From the NCBI GenBank assembly GCA_001466705.2, contig LATX02000214.1:62001-126000 (forward strand): 64,000 nt of DNA. Direction: 5' to 3'. The translations under genes were made by a program, and so were the position numbers. The notes beneath the pieces are model-generated. The model made no database searches. It was not told where the DNA came from and worked only from the letters and a program-made list of their open reading frames with translations. Every line of letters begins with the position of its first letter. The stretch's first letter is position 1. This DNA comes from Moniliophthora roreri (lineage: Eukaryota; Basidiomycota; Agaricomycetes; Agaricales; Marasmiaceae). Below, piece by piece: positions 45,368-56,551 of the stretch.

Positions 45368-47441
45368 TCAGATCGAGGCTTTTCCTCGAGGTTCATAAGG
45401 TAAGAGTAAAGCCAAAGCTCCAGCAAAGATGATCAATGCCCCGGCAATATAAACCGGGACAGAGGTCGTTATGTCTGCATAAAGAGCAATGACGGGGGCC
45501 TATTCAGCAAAAATATCAACAAACGGCGAGCCCCAGCATTGCAGGAGACACTTACGATGACACCAAATACACGGGTCGCAGTGGAAACTAATCCATTGCC
45601 CGTACCTCTGTCTTTTGCAGGGAAAATCTCAGGCGAAACAGCGTACAACACGCCATACATTATCTAAAATGCGTTTAGTCCACCACCAAACCATGTCCAT
45701 GACAGGCCATACTCACGTTAGAAAAGAATGTATACCCGCAATTTAACCCCAGCAAAGCATTAGAGCTTCGCGCGGTGGTAGTAGCCAACAAAAAGGCACC
45801 AGTGAGCCCTGTCTTTCGCGAGGGGTCGTTGAATAAAGTCAACCAGAAGAGAAAACTCTGTTACTCGCCCGATGCTATGGCTAATGTGCCCCTACGACCA
45901 ATGAATGGAAGTTCAACGGCCCAACCTGAAAGGAATGCACCTGGGATGCCGATAACGCTGAGGATGAATTGCTGCAGGATATGAATGAGTTCGACAAAAG
46001 CCCGGAGGCGAAATGAAAACCAACGTTGCGATATGTGATGTAGAGAGAACCGTCCCCAAAGCTTGCACCGCGAGTGGCTAGGCTGTAAGTTAAGGTCAGA
46101 GGGGTCATCAGGAATGGAACTGAACGCGGTCACGCACACATAGGGCAAAAAACTGTTGTATAGCGTTGATGCTAGACCAATGATACTCCAGAGGGAAATA
46201 AGGAGACTAGTCGTGAATGCTAGCTTCTTTGTCCTAAAGAGCGCCTTGATGTGATCTAATCCGAAGATGGAGGTCTTACTCAGAACCTTCCTGCTTGTTT
46301 CCGCCTGAGCCTTGTGCTTTTCGCCTAAATCCACCCTACCAGTGTTTAGGAGCTGATCGACCGTCAGACTCGAGGTCGTATTGTTGAACTTGGCGAGCTG
46401 GTGGATGATCTCTACCGCCTCCGCATCTTTACCGATACCAACAAGGAATCTTGGGCTTTCGAAAAGTTTGAAAACGAAGAAGCGGAGACCCCAAAGAAAG
46501 AGTGTGAGTCCTCCTAAGGTAAAGAGGAGATATCGCCATCCCATATTTTCGGAACGCGTACAAGTCGTAGCGGTGGTCGGGCAAGAGAAGTTGGCGATAA
46601 GTGGCCATGCGAGCTAAAGGTGTTTGATGAGATGCCATCCTTGGAAACGAAGAGCCCTTCATACCAAGCTAACCACGAGCTGGCCAAGAGACCACCAAAC
46701 CGCCAAAACAGTGAGAAGGTACTGATGCGTGCCAGGAACCAAATCTTTAAATGAAATCAGTGTGAGAAGGCATAAATCCGACCACTGAATGACGAACCAA
46801 GAAACACGGCAGAATCAACGGGCATATTACCGCCCACACCAATCCCAAGAACAGCTACCAGTGACGCCAGCGTGATAAAATCAGGAGATCCGCCGGCCGC
46901 CAGACCGAATATACCAGTAATCAATAGTGTGAGATTAAACGACCATCTGGAAATGTCTCCGTTGAATACCAGCTGTCAGATATAACCGAGGAACACGCAC
47001 CTGCGGCCCCATATATCACATCCTAAACTCCAGAACATAGCTCCGACCAGTAAACCAATGTTTGCTGCCAACGACAGGAATGGACCGTCGAATTGGAACT
47101 CTGCAATAACGGGAGATAGAATCAATCCCGTCATGAGAGGCCAAACACTGTCCCTGTACAAATTGTCAGTCAGTGAACATTTGAATGGACAACCATACCA
47201 CTTACGCGAACCAACCGAACCCTGCGCAGCAGAAGAGATATGTTTGGTATCGTCCCCACCCAATCTCTTGGATTGCAGCGTTGAGTACACGGCCTTTGGC
47301 TTGGTAGACTGGATCAACGGTTCCATCCTCAAACATGTCATCCAACAGCACCAACTTCTTCTCCCCGTGCTGGCCAGCGGTAACATCGGTCATGCTTGTT
47401 TCGAGGGAGCGAATGTCTCGGGTTTGCACTGGGAATGACAT
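45368..47441 (-). CDS. MFS transporter, sugar/metabolite:H+ symporter type
   Basis: The gene reads from MSFPVQTRDIRSLETSM at 47441 to PRGKASI at 45368 through several introns. The cytosolic N-terminus contains GRVLNAAIQEIGWGRYQTYL, typical of the SV2/organic-cation-like branch of MFS. Membrane segments follow: WPLMTGLILSPVIAEF, NIGLLVGAMFWSLGCDIWGRR (motif A), LLITGIFGLAAGGSPDF and GGNMPVDSAVFL (the usual substrate-channel block). A central loop with ESPRFLVGIGKDAEAVEIIHQLA comes next, then six more segments ending AGALIIFAGALALLLPYEPRG. Homologues transport sugars, carboxylates or nicotinate-like compounds. The substrate here is unknown. It lies between two sulfotransferase-like pseudogenes. 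Confidence 0.88.
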
Positions 47442-48046
47442 GGTAGCGGTTTTGGGGAAAGGGACTTGACTACGTGTGGGTAATCAAAAGGATTATAAAG
47501 GGCACGGAGAGCACGGATTCCGATTAGCGTATTTTTTCACAGGGTGAGGTACAATACACTCCACGGCGACGCATACTCACCGGAATCTACATACCGGATT
47601 TGACCGATGAGATATCCGGGTACATCAACTTCCGACGACTGAAGGAGATGTGCGGTGACTGAGAGAATGCACGAGGAACGTACTGAGTGATCCCGCGATA
47701 CTGGATACTAAGCAATATGTTTTTTTGACATTCGTAGTCCGCGGTGAGTACCATTTTTATTCGCTAGATGCTGCTTTCTTGTAGTCGCACATCGACAACT
47801 CAACAAACTCCTTGAGTTTATTTGCTACAACATCATCCCCTTCCTCTCCCATTTCTCCGATTTTACATTCAAATCAGGGGCCTCCAACGTTTCCTATATA
47901 CGCGGAGGACAGATAAGCAAAAGCTACATAAAATGTGGCATCCGTCATGGTTAATCTACCTTTCACTTTATAACGCCGGTGGACTTTTTAATACCCTCAT
48001 AGTGGGCGTCCCAGACCTTTCTCCATCCGTGGCCTTCTTTTGATTC
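47442..48046. other. Promoter region of the MFS gene, no other gene seen
   Basis: No coding signal. The stretch around 47800..48040 has short frames only. Confidence 0.5.
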
Positions 48047-48388
48047 TCAGCTATACTGTATCTGGCTTTCATCTAAGCCGACAGCCTGACACAGGGACTT
48101 CATTTGACCTTCGGTGTCATTGACAAGCTTATCGCCGTCGATTATGACAGGTCTTCTAGATCCCGGAAGGGACTGGGCGTCACAGCACGCGCTGTACCAG
48201 GCGTAAGTCATTAGCGAGAACTTGAAATTTGCATTAGAAGGGAAATCGGTATCAAAAACGGTCCCTTCAGTGGTAAGCGTTTGAGAACGGGCATGGTGCT
48301 CAATGACAGAAGGGATCAGAAGATTTGACCTTGTCCGTGGAGTCGCGAACAGAAAGAGGCGCGGATTCGATTGCAGATGACTAGACAT
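48047..48388 (-). pseudogene. Internally deleted sulfotransferase-like ORF
   Basis: An open frame starts MSSHLQSNPRLFLFATPRTRSNLL, the PAPS-binding start of the family. It soon jumps to the C-terminal half: FKFSLMTYAWYSACC, then PVIIDGDKLVNDTEGQMKSL and GLDESQIQYS. The RDPIR block and the last 70 or so residues are missing. The frame is open, so a short protein could be made, but the core fold would be incomplete. It is on the opposite strand to the intact copies. Confidence 0.7.
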
Positions 48389-49081
48389 AGGTCGAGATAC
48401 TCGAGGTACTAATTTGAAATAAGGGTAGATAAGAGCACTTTCGCCCTGGTAGGCGCATTTATACATATGCTGGCTTTTTTGCTTGTCATATTCACCAGAG
48501 CGCGTGAGACATGGCTACCTTGGATAGCCGTCTTTAAAGTGGCTAACTGGCGTCATGAATAGAGCCAAAAGAGAGATATATGCTTGACACCGTGAAACGT
48601 AAACGGAGGTAAGAAAACATTGAATGAAGGGATCCGGATGACTATATCCCGCACCTTGCCTCCCTCATTGAAGTGAAATAGCACTGTGTAAGCTAGTGAG
48701 CATGAGCGAATATTATGCAACATTTGAGTACTAACGTCAACAGCTAGTCTGAAACAGTCGTTTTTCTGCCTAAGCGGCGCCTTCTTCTTTGTCGCGTAAA
48801 CCACGTGATAAGACGCGTCTTGAGTCCACGGGGCAGATTTATGTCGTAGGTTGGGGCCTGAGAGATGGTGTTTCCTGGTGATTGAACATTGGACCGAGCG
48901 CATCAAAACACATACTAGCTTTCAATCACAGAGAAAGGCCCCGGGTACAAGTCGATAACAATCGAAGCTCGTTCCGTGGTCAGCAGCTGCAGGGTCATAT
49001 GGGACGTGTAATTCAGGAGGGCTCATATGATGGCTGGAACCTTCGAGCCGTGAATAATGAGCACCCGTATCCACTCAAACC
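48389..49081. other. Intergenic, promoter of sulfotransferase-like gene 1
   Basis: No gene recognised. The segment upstream of the ATG (TCACAGAGAAAGGCC, about 48926) resembles that upstream of gene 2 (about 50745..50765), so the duplication included the promoter. Confidence 0.5.
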
Positions 49082-50093
49082 ATGAGAGACACACCTGCAC
49101 CCATTTTTATTTTCTCCACTCCTCGAACGCGTTCCAACCTCCTAGCCAGGCTACTGGAAACTCACCCTCGCACCGGAAATTCGATATTATATCCACTGCG
49201 GGCCGCTTACTGTGCAGGGATCGAGAGGCCGATTCCAGACAGTTCTGTCTTTGCTACCCGGAAGATAAACGAAGAGGAGACCTTCCAATTCGCGTATGAT
49301 AAGTTGAAACAAAGGTTGACAGAGGACCAAGATGAGGTATGTAGAAGCTAAACATCGAATGAGATTCATGTTGATTCATGCTGCAATAAAATAGGGCCTC
49401 GTACCTCTTGTGAAAGACCATATCCTAATGGCCACACTGCCCTCCGTTATAAACTCCTACTGCAACAGATCTCTGAAAGAAGGACTCGGGTGCATCATTG
49501 ACCCGGACGGTGACAATGGATTCCAATTCAATGATTCTACACCAGAGGAAGTGACGAATTCCACATGCCTACCAGAGGTCTTCCTCTACAGGATCATTCC
49601 AGTCATTACGATCAGGGATCCCATAAGAGCGACAGCATCGGCCATGGGAATCATGTTGCGTTCTCTGGGCGCGACGCTAGACGAAGCAAATCTTGAAGCG
49701 TCATGCACTTTCAAGTGGTCCAGGCTGCTTTTCGATTATTACGGGGCCAAAGGCGGCCCGGCTCCCATAGTTGTCGATGGTGACAAGCTAGTTAAAGATC
49801 CCCAAGGGCAGATGAAGAAGTTGTGCGAGTTGATTGATATTGATGAGTCGGGGATACAATACACCTGGGAGGCAAGAATCCAAGTACAGAACGAGGAGAT
49901 GCATGAGGATGTATTCATGGGTGTTCTGCACCGATCGACAGGTGTAATCAGGGGAAACGATGCACCACTTGACCTGGAAGAAGAAGTGAAGAATTGGGAA
50001 GACGAATGGGGGACAGAGGTAGCGGAAACAATGAGAGGCTACGTCGAGCGCTCGATGGAGGATTATCAGTATTTGCGACAGCACGCCATCTAA
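49082..50093 (+). CDS. P-loop sulfotransferase-like protein, tandem copy 1
   Basis: Two exons (49082..49336 and 49395..50093) give 317 residues. The N-terminal APIFIFSTPRTRSNLLARLL is the phosphosulfate-binding loop of the sulfotransferase fold. IIPVITIRDPIRATASAM carries the second binding motif (RDP). WSRLLFDYYGAKGG and PIVVDGDKLVKDPQGQMKKL are family blocks, and the acidic tail ends EDYQYLRQHAI. Such fungal proteins are annotated as P-loop or sulfotransferase family, and the acceptor is not known. No signal peptide is visible. Four copies, two decayed, lie within 7.5 kb. Confidence 0.85.
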
Positions 50094-50898
50094 CACAAGC
50101 CACGGGGAAGTAACCGAAGTTGGAAATGGTCGGCAAAACGGTTGCGAGAGGCAGAGCTTGTAGGCACGCGTTAAAGCCTAAAGGGATCGGGAACAGGGCA
50201 GTACAGTAATATCTTCAGTCAATTACAACTGCGTGGGGTATGCGTTTGACACCTACAGATCCTCCAACTTAGTCATGTTCACAAGTTCGAGTATGCCAAT
50301 ATGAGGACGCTAGAGAAAGGCGGAGAATTATTAGGGAGAATACCGGGGCAATGGTGAAGTGATACCAGTGGCAAGAAGTGAAAGGATTTTATCTGAGGAG
50401 AACGAGTGTACTGGAGGCTAGTGGGTCGCGAAAGCCATGCTGTCAAATGTGAGTCACTGGTTAGTCCGAGGTTTTGTTAGTATCAGAGAAGCTGCACAAG
50501 GGAGGTGTAACGGGGTAAAGAGGATAGAAAAGCCAGTGGGAGGCGAGCGAGAAAAACGTGCCAAAAGGGCAAAAGACGCGCAGCGCACTGACACCAGTGA
50601 GCTTGCTGGTAAGCTACATGACTCGAGACGTCCATCGAGCCGGGGACGTGTCCAAGTTCAAGTAATAATCAGAAGGTCAGTGTACACAGAGTCGACGCTT
50701 TGGGCCATACACGTACCCGCTGTCCTCCCACGTCTCAATGATTTCAATTAAGAGAAAGGCCTCAGGTAGAAATGTAATGCGAAGCTTCTTTTGTGGTTAG
50801 CAGCAGCGGCAGGGTCATCATTATGGGGCGTGGAAGCTCAAATGGCCCTATATGAATGGGTGGACGTTCCGAGCTGTGAATACACATTTTTCCTAATC
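50094..50898. other. Spacer between sulfotransferase-like genes
   Basis: No gene recognised. The last 150 bp resemble the upstream region of copy 1. Confidence 0.5.
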
Positions 50899-51905
50899 AT
50901 GACAGACAAGCACACTCCTGTTTTCATCTTCTCTGCTCCTCGAACGCGTTCCAACCTCCTAGCTAGACTACTGGAGACCCACCCTCGCACCGGAAATACG
51001 ATTGCTTATCCCTTTAGAGCTGCATTTTGCGCTGGACCTCAAAGGCCGCTACCGGACAGTTCGGTCTTTGTGACCAAGAAATTGCATGAGCAGGAGACCT
51101 TCCAGTTTGCATACGATAGCTTGAAGCAAAAACTGAAGGAGGATCAGAATAAGGTATGTAGCTCAGCCAGTAAACCAGGTTCATTCTTATGCGCGTTATC
51201 GCAAAACAGGGCCTTATACCTCTTGTGAAGGACCACGTCTTGCTATCTACGTTGCCCTCCGTTATAAACTTCTACTGCCACAAAGATCTGAAGGAAGGAG
51301 GCCCCATCGTCGATTCAGATGATGTCGGTGAATCCCACTTTGGTGGTTCTGCAGCGAACGAGGTGAAGAATCCCACGCGTCTACCAGAGATATTCCTCTC
51401 CAAGATCATCCCAATCATCACTATAAGGGATCCCATAAGAAAGACAGCATCGGCCATGAGGGTCATGTTGGGCTCTTTGGGTGCGGACTTGGATGAAGCA
51501 CACCTCGAGTCGTCATGCATCCTCAAGTGGTCCAGGCTGCTTTTCGATTATTACAGAGCCAAAGGTGGCCCGACTCCCATCGTCATTGATGGCGATGTGT
51601 TAGCGAAAGACCCTGAAGGACAGATGAAGAAACTATGCGAGTTGATTGGTATCGATGAGTCGGGGATACAATATACTTGGGAGGCAAGAACCCAGGCACA
51701 GAACACGGAGATGCTTGAGGATGTATTCATTGGCGTTCTGCATCGATCGACGGGTGTAATCAGGGGAAACATCGCGCCACTTGACCTGGAAGAAGAAGTG
51801 AAGAATTGGGAGGACGAATGGGGGACAGAGGTAGCGGAAACGATGAGAGGGTACGTCGAGCGCTCGATGGAGGATTATCAGTATTTGCTTCAGCATGCCA
51901 TCTAA
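50899..51905 (+). CDS. P-loop sulfotransferase-like protein, tandem copy 2
   Basis: Two exons (50899..51153 and 51210..51905) give 316 residues. Exon 1 has the same 255-nt length and the same intron phase as in copy 1. Motifs are PVFIFSAPRTRSNLLARL, IIPIITIRDPIRKTASAM, WSRLLFDYYRAKGG and PIVIDGDVLAKDPEGQMKKL. The last 110 codons are nearly identical in DNA to copy 1, whereas the region after the intron (about 51290..51370) is much more diverged. This suggests recent duplication or gene conversion of the 3' part. Confidence 0.85.
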
Positions 51906-52074
51906 CAAAAACGAGAAGCAAATGGACAAAGAGCTCGCCTGACAGGATCACAGGCAGGAAAGTTTTAGTATTACACGGCATGGAGATCATTGTACGGTGT
52001 TTTTGACTCTGGAACTAAGAACTATCAATTACAATCATACGGGGTACGCGTATGCAACCTACAAATCTCCGACC

Positions 52075-52977
52075 CTAGCCACTGTCCTTCTCTGTCTCTT
52101 TTCCAGCAGCCTCTGCTGCTAACCTCTTTTCTCGTCTCCGCTTGACATCCGCATTATACACTCGCGCCATGTTCACCTCCATCACTGTGAGCTGTTCTCG
52201 CAAAAACTCTAGATCTTCGACCGTGTTTGCCAAAGTTGTCTCCGCTGCCTGCAGTTTTGACTTCAGAAGGTCGATAGCGGCAGGAATTTTGTATGAGAGC
52301 ATGACATTAGCCTTTACAAGTGAATTTCAACAAAATTGGAGTGGGATAGAAGATCAGGACAACGTACCCCCAGCCATAGATAAACTGTGTCCGTGTCTTC
52401 CAACTCTGCCTCTGCAAACAAGGTATCGTTCAACTCGAACGTTGTTTTCAATGGCTTTGGCTCTGAGTCCTCTTCTAGATCATCTTCTAGGTCATCCTCT
52501 GCATCGTCTCCAGCTTTCTTCCCCTCCTACAAAAAATACTCAGCGCGTCAAAATCACGACGTCAAGCAATATAGCACGCACCTTCCGGTCCCGAAGAAAT
52601 TGCACCATACTCAGAGTCTTCTTGATATCGGGTATCTTTTCCTCCAACCCTTGTCGTCTTTGTGTCAAATTAGCATCCATATACCGATACTTGCTGTGCG
52701 ATGAGTTTCAGTCCAGATAAACGAGAACCGTGAAAAGCTGGGATTGATTGGTTGGTTATAATAAACAACGCGTACGCTATGGAGTCTTGGATAGCTTTCA
52801 ATGGACCTTCAGCATCTGCATCTGGGCCACCTATGTGTGCCTCGGGGTCGACCTACGCAGAAAAAAATGAGATCATCCGTGAATATCAATATGTATAGAT
52901 CTCAATTTCTAGGGACTCACGATAAACGGTGCCTTCGGTATTCCACGGGGGTTTTTTTCTCCAGTTTCCAAAGACAT
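52075..52977 (-). CDS. PAC10: Prefoldin subunit 3
   Basis: The gene starts MSLETGEKNPRGIPKAPFI at 52977. Exons then read VDPEAHIGGPDADAEGPLKA, KYRYMDANLTQRRQGLEEKI and PDIKKTLSMVQFLRDRK. An acidic insert (GDDAEDDLEDDLEEDSEPKP) and TFELNDTLFAEAELEDTDTV follow. The C-terminal helix is LKSKLQAAETTLANTVEDLE, then FLREQLTVMEVNMARVYNAD, and the chain ends in a Lys/Arg/Glu tail. This is the alpha-type subunit (VBP1/Pac10) of the hexameric cytosolic chaperone that delivers actin and tubulin to CCT. Two long coiled-coil helices flank a beta hairpin. It lies head to head with MRD1, 186 bp apart. Confidence 0.95.
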
Positions 52978-53163
52978 ATTCCGCTAATCGCGTCGAAGAG
53001 AAACAGAAAGCCGAGGACTGGGATAAGAGAGAGATAGAGATCGCAGAGAATGGTCAAGAGCTCGGACAACGGAACGGAGGTTCGGCAATGGCCGGCCGGT
53101 CCGAAAGAAAATTTCTTTTCTCGATTACGGACTTCCACCTTCATCCTTCTGCTCATTCGAGCA
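52978..53163. promoter_or_regulatory. 186-bp divergent promoter, prefoldin 3 / MRD1
   Basis: Start codons on opposite strands are 186 bp apart. The interval contains CGGTTGGCCGGCC-like GC boxes near 53085..53100 and no clear TATA box, as expected for housekeeping genes. Confidence 0.55.
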
Positions 53164-56100
53164 ATGTCGCGACTCATTATCAAGAATCTACCAACATATG
53201 TCACCCCTGCACGACTACAGGAACATTTTCAACAAAAAGGTGCACCATCTGGCACCCTCACCGACGTCAAAGTCGCTCGCAAACCCGATGGCACTTCTCG
53301 TCGCTTTGGTTTCGTAGGGTTTTCCAACGATAAAGAGGCCGCGGCGGCGAAGGATTGGTTTGACAAGACCTTTATTGACTCTACGAGGATCAGCGTTGCT
53401 GTTGTTGAGGTGAATAATTCACTTCCTTGTTAAATGGCCGACGATACTGACTGATCCCTGGAGCTGCTAGGGCGCTAAAGATGCACCACCTCCTAGACCC
53501 AACAAGCGACCGCGAATAGAAGAAGCAACCACACCTTCGGATGCAGCGAAATCCGAGCTTAAAAAGGCCCGGAAGGACAAGAAGGAGGATGGCAAAAAGC
53601 CAAAAAACGACAGCACGATGGCGGAGTTCCTGGAGGTCATGGCTCCCAAGAAAAAGCCTACATGGGCGAACGAAGCTCAGTCACAACCCGAAGCCTCTAC
53701 CAGTGCAAAAAAGATTGACGACGACGTCAAGGACATTGATATGGATATTCCTGAAGAGGGGCTTTCAGACCTTGACTGGATGAGACGCAGGATGACAGGC
53801 AACATCAATGAAGTAGAGAAAGCTTTCGAACAGTCGGATGACGAGGATGGTTCAACTGGCAGAGAAGTCAGCTTCTCCGATCTTGATACCTGTGTTTGTG
53901 GCGGCTGAATCATGTTTCACAGAACGAGTCAATTCCAGTTGAGCCTAAGGAACCGAAAGATCCAACCAAGGAGACTATTCTCCAAACGGGGCGACTCTTT
54001 GTTCGGAATCTTACATTCTCATGTTCGGAAGAGGACCTTCGAGAAATGTTCAGCCCCCATGGTCAGATATCTCAGGTTAGTGGAAGACCTCTTACACCTT
54101 GTTATATTTTGTCTTTGCAACGTCCTTTTTCGAGATGATAAGTCAAATAGGGACAGCAGACCTTCGAGAATGCTGATCCTCCGGGAAATTGATAGTAGAA
54201 TCTTTTTCTGAGCCCTTTCTCGCTTCAAATACTAGTTTTGACGAATGAATGCTAATCCCTTGACTTCTCTAGGTAATTTCACATTCTATTTGCTCTCCAA
54301 GATGAAATTTCTGTATAGGGACATCAGACTTTCGGGAATGTTGATCCTTCAGGGAAATTCCGATAGTAGAAATATTTTCTGACTTTGGTCTTCTTCCATA
54401 CTTGTTGATTCGACACTGACTTCCTCTCTTCGCAGGTAAATATCAAGTCTCTTTCCCATGCGGGATGCAAAAACCAGTATAGGGACATCAGACTTCGAAA
54501 TGGTGATCCATACGGGAAATCGATAGTAGAAATTTTCTGAACCTCTTTCCAGTTCTCGACTCGTTCCTGCATAGTTCGTTACTGACCCCATCCTTATCTT
54601 CCAGGTACATATCCCGTTAGACCCAGTCACACGGCAATCCAAAGGTCTTGCCTACGTCACGTTTGCTGACCCTGTGGACGCAGCGGCAGCGTATGAGGCA
54701 CTTGACAAAAGGTCGTTTCAGGGTAGACTGCTTCATATCCTTGGAGCAGTGGATAGAAAAGGCAACGCCTCGGTCGAAGATCCAAAGAAGCGAACCGTCA
54801 AAGAGGAGAAAGCTGCCAAGCGCAAAGCTATGGCCGGGAAGGACTTCAACTGGAGTATGCTCTACATGAATGTATGTGATTTTGTCTTGCTCGTATCCTT
54901 TCAATTTCGCTGAAAAGCCCGTTTGGTATAGAGCGATGCCGTGGCTTCCTCCATCGCTGACCGGATGAACATTCCCAAGACATCGATCCTGAACCCCGAC
55001 GCGGATTCCACTGATGCGTCTACCAATCCTGCTGTTAGATTGGCCCTCGCCGAAACCCATATCATCAACGAAACGAAAGCATACCTTGAGTCGAATGGCG
55101 TCGTCTTATCAGCGTTTTCCACTCGTGCACGATCAGACACCACAATTCTGGTCAAGAACATACCTTATGGGACTACAGAGACGCAGATCTGGGAGCTTTT
55201 CGAGCCTCACGGATCGCTTACCCGCGTACTCGTCCCGCCAGCTGGGACCATCGCTGTCGTGGATTTTGATCGACCTGACGAGGCATCCAAGGCATTCCGC
55301 GCAGTTGCTTACAGGCGTTTGGGCAATTCAGTGGTATACCTGGAGAAAGCGCCGTTAGGTATTTTCTCTGACGTGGATCCACAAACGTCCGTACCAGGAA
55401 CCAGCTACGCTCATGCAATAAAGATACCAGAGCAGGAAGCTGGTTCCACAGAAGATGTCGAAGAACCATCGCTGTCAGCGGGTACCACCCTCTTCGTGAA
55501 GAACCTGGCGTTCTCTACGACGACAGAGCGTCTGACACAGATGTTCCGCAATTTACCGTCGTTTGCGTTCGCTCGTGTTCAGATGAAACCTGATCCAAAG
55601 AAGCCGGATGGCAAGCTGAGTATGGGTTATGGTTTCGTTGGTTTCAAGGATGCTGAGGGTGCGAAGAAGGCGATGAAGAGTATGCAGGGCTTTGTTCTGG
55701 ATGGACATGCACTTCACATCAAGTTCGCTGGCCGAGGGCAGGATCAAGAGGATGCCGAGAACAAGAGCGCCAGTTCTAAAAGTCGAACTACGAAGATTAT
55801 CGTCAAGAACGTGCCCTTCGAGGCAACGAAGAAGGATATCAGAGATCTCTTCGGGTGCGTCATGTTCATTATGTATTCGTCTTCCAGCTACTAATCTCCT
55901 TTTAGATCACACGGTCACCTCAAATCCGTGCGTCTACCGAAGAAGTTTGATTCGCGGACGCGTGGTTTTGCATTCCTGGAGTTTGTGTCGCGACATGAAG
56001 CAGAGAATGCTTATGATACTCTGAAGCATACGCACTTGCTTGGGCGTCATCTCGTCCTGGAGTGGGCGGAGGAAGCTGAGCAAGATATCGACGCGCTCAG

Positions 56101-56203
56101 GAAGAAGACAGGCGTGGGCCATGGGTCAGGGCAGGAGTTGCCAGGACGGAAGCGCAAGCTGGATATGGACGTTGTTGGGGAAGGGGAGGATGTGCAAGAC
56201 TGA
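53164..56203 (+). CDS. MRD1: Multiple RNA-binding domain protein 1 (pre-rRNA processing)
   Basis: Six exons (53164..53409, 53471..53866, 53923..54075, 54605..54871, 54932..55854, 55906..56203) give 760 residues. Five RRMs can be read. RRM1 starts SRLIIKNLPTYVTPARLQEH. RRM2 has GRLFVRNLTFSCSEEDLREM, RRM3 TILVKNIPYGTTETQIWELF, RRM4 TLFVKNLAFSTTTERLTQMF and RRM5 KIIVKNVPFEATKKDIRDLF. A basic linker with PRPNKRPRIEE follows RRM1. Mrd1/RBM19 binds pre-rRNA and is needed for small-subunit processing in the nucleolus. The intron splitting RRM2 is unusually long (529 nt) and built of three repeats. Confidence 0.95.
54149..54604 (+). repeat. Triplicated segment inside MRD1 intron 3
   Basis: Three imperfect tandem units start at about 54149, 54316 and 54480. 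Each begins GGGACA(T/G)CAGAC and contains GGGAAAT...GATAGTAGAA...TTTTCTGA. Each ends in an acceptor followed by GTA: TCTCTAG/GTAATTT, TTCGCAG/GTAAATATC, TTCCAG/GTACATATC. The last is the functional acceptor, because GTACATATC continues RRM2. The upstream two are duplicated copies of the intron 3' end plus the first codons of the exon. Confidence 0.8.
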
Positions 56204-56551
56204 GAGTAAGGTTACTTGCATTTTTTGTTTCGTTGTACTCCTAAGTTATTGCTATATCGGTACATGCCTTCTCTCTTGCTTCTCTTTGACACTAGAAATC
56301 TGGATCCAAACAGTGATCATCGAGTAAATGATCACGGCGAAATCACATGTTCACCATGACATGGAGTTCATAACTTCGTTCCTCGGCTTGAGACCTCCAC
56401 TTCGCTATACTTTCTTTATATTCCGTGACCATGCGATTGCGGGTTTACCGTGAATCCATCATCTCAGACGACGTGATATCATACGATATTGACGAAGATA
56501 CCGAACTTGAACACCTCGAGCCCAAGATATAACACAGTCAATTCAACGACC
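56204..56551. other. Intergenic between MRD1 and the Crinkler-like gene
   Basis: A 33-codon frame starts at 56431 (MRLRVYRESIISDDVI) and ends in TAA before the next gene. It may be a 5' leader ORF. Nothing else is recognised. Confidence 0.45.
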
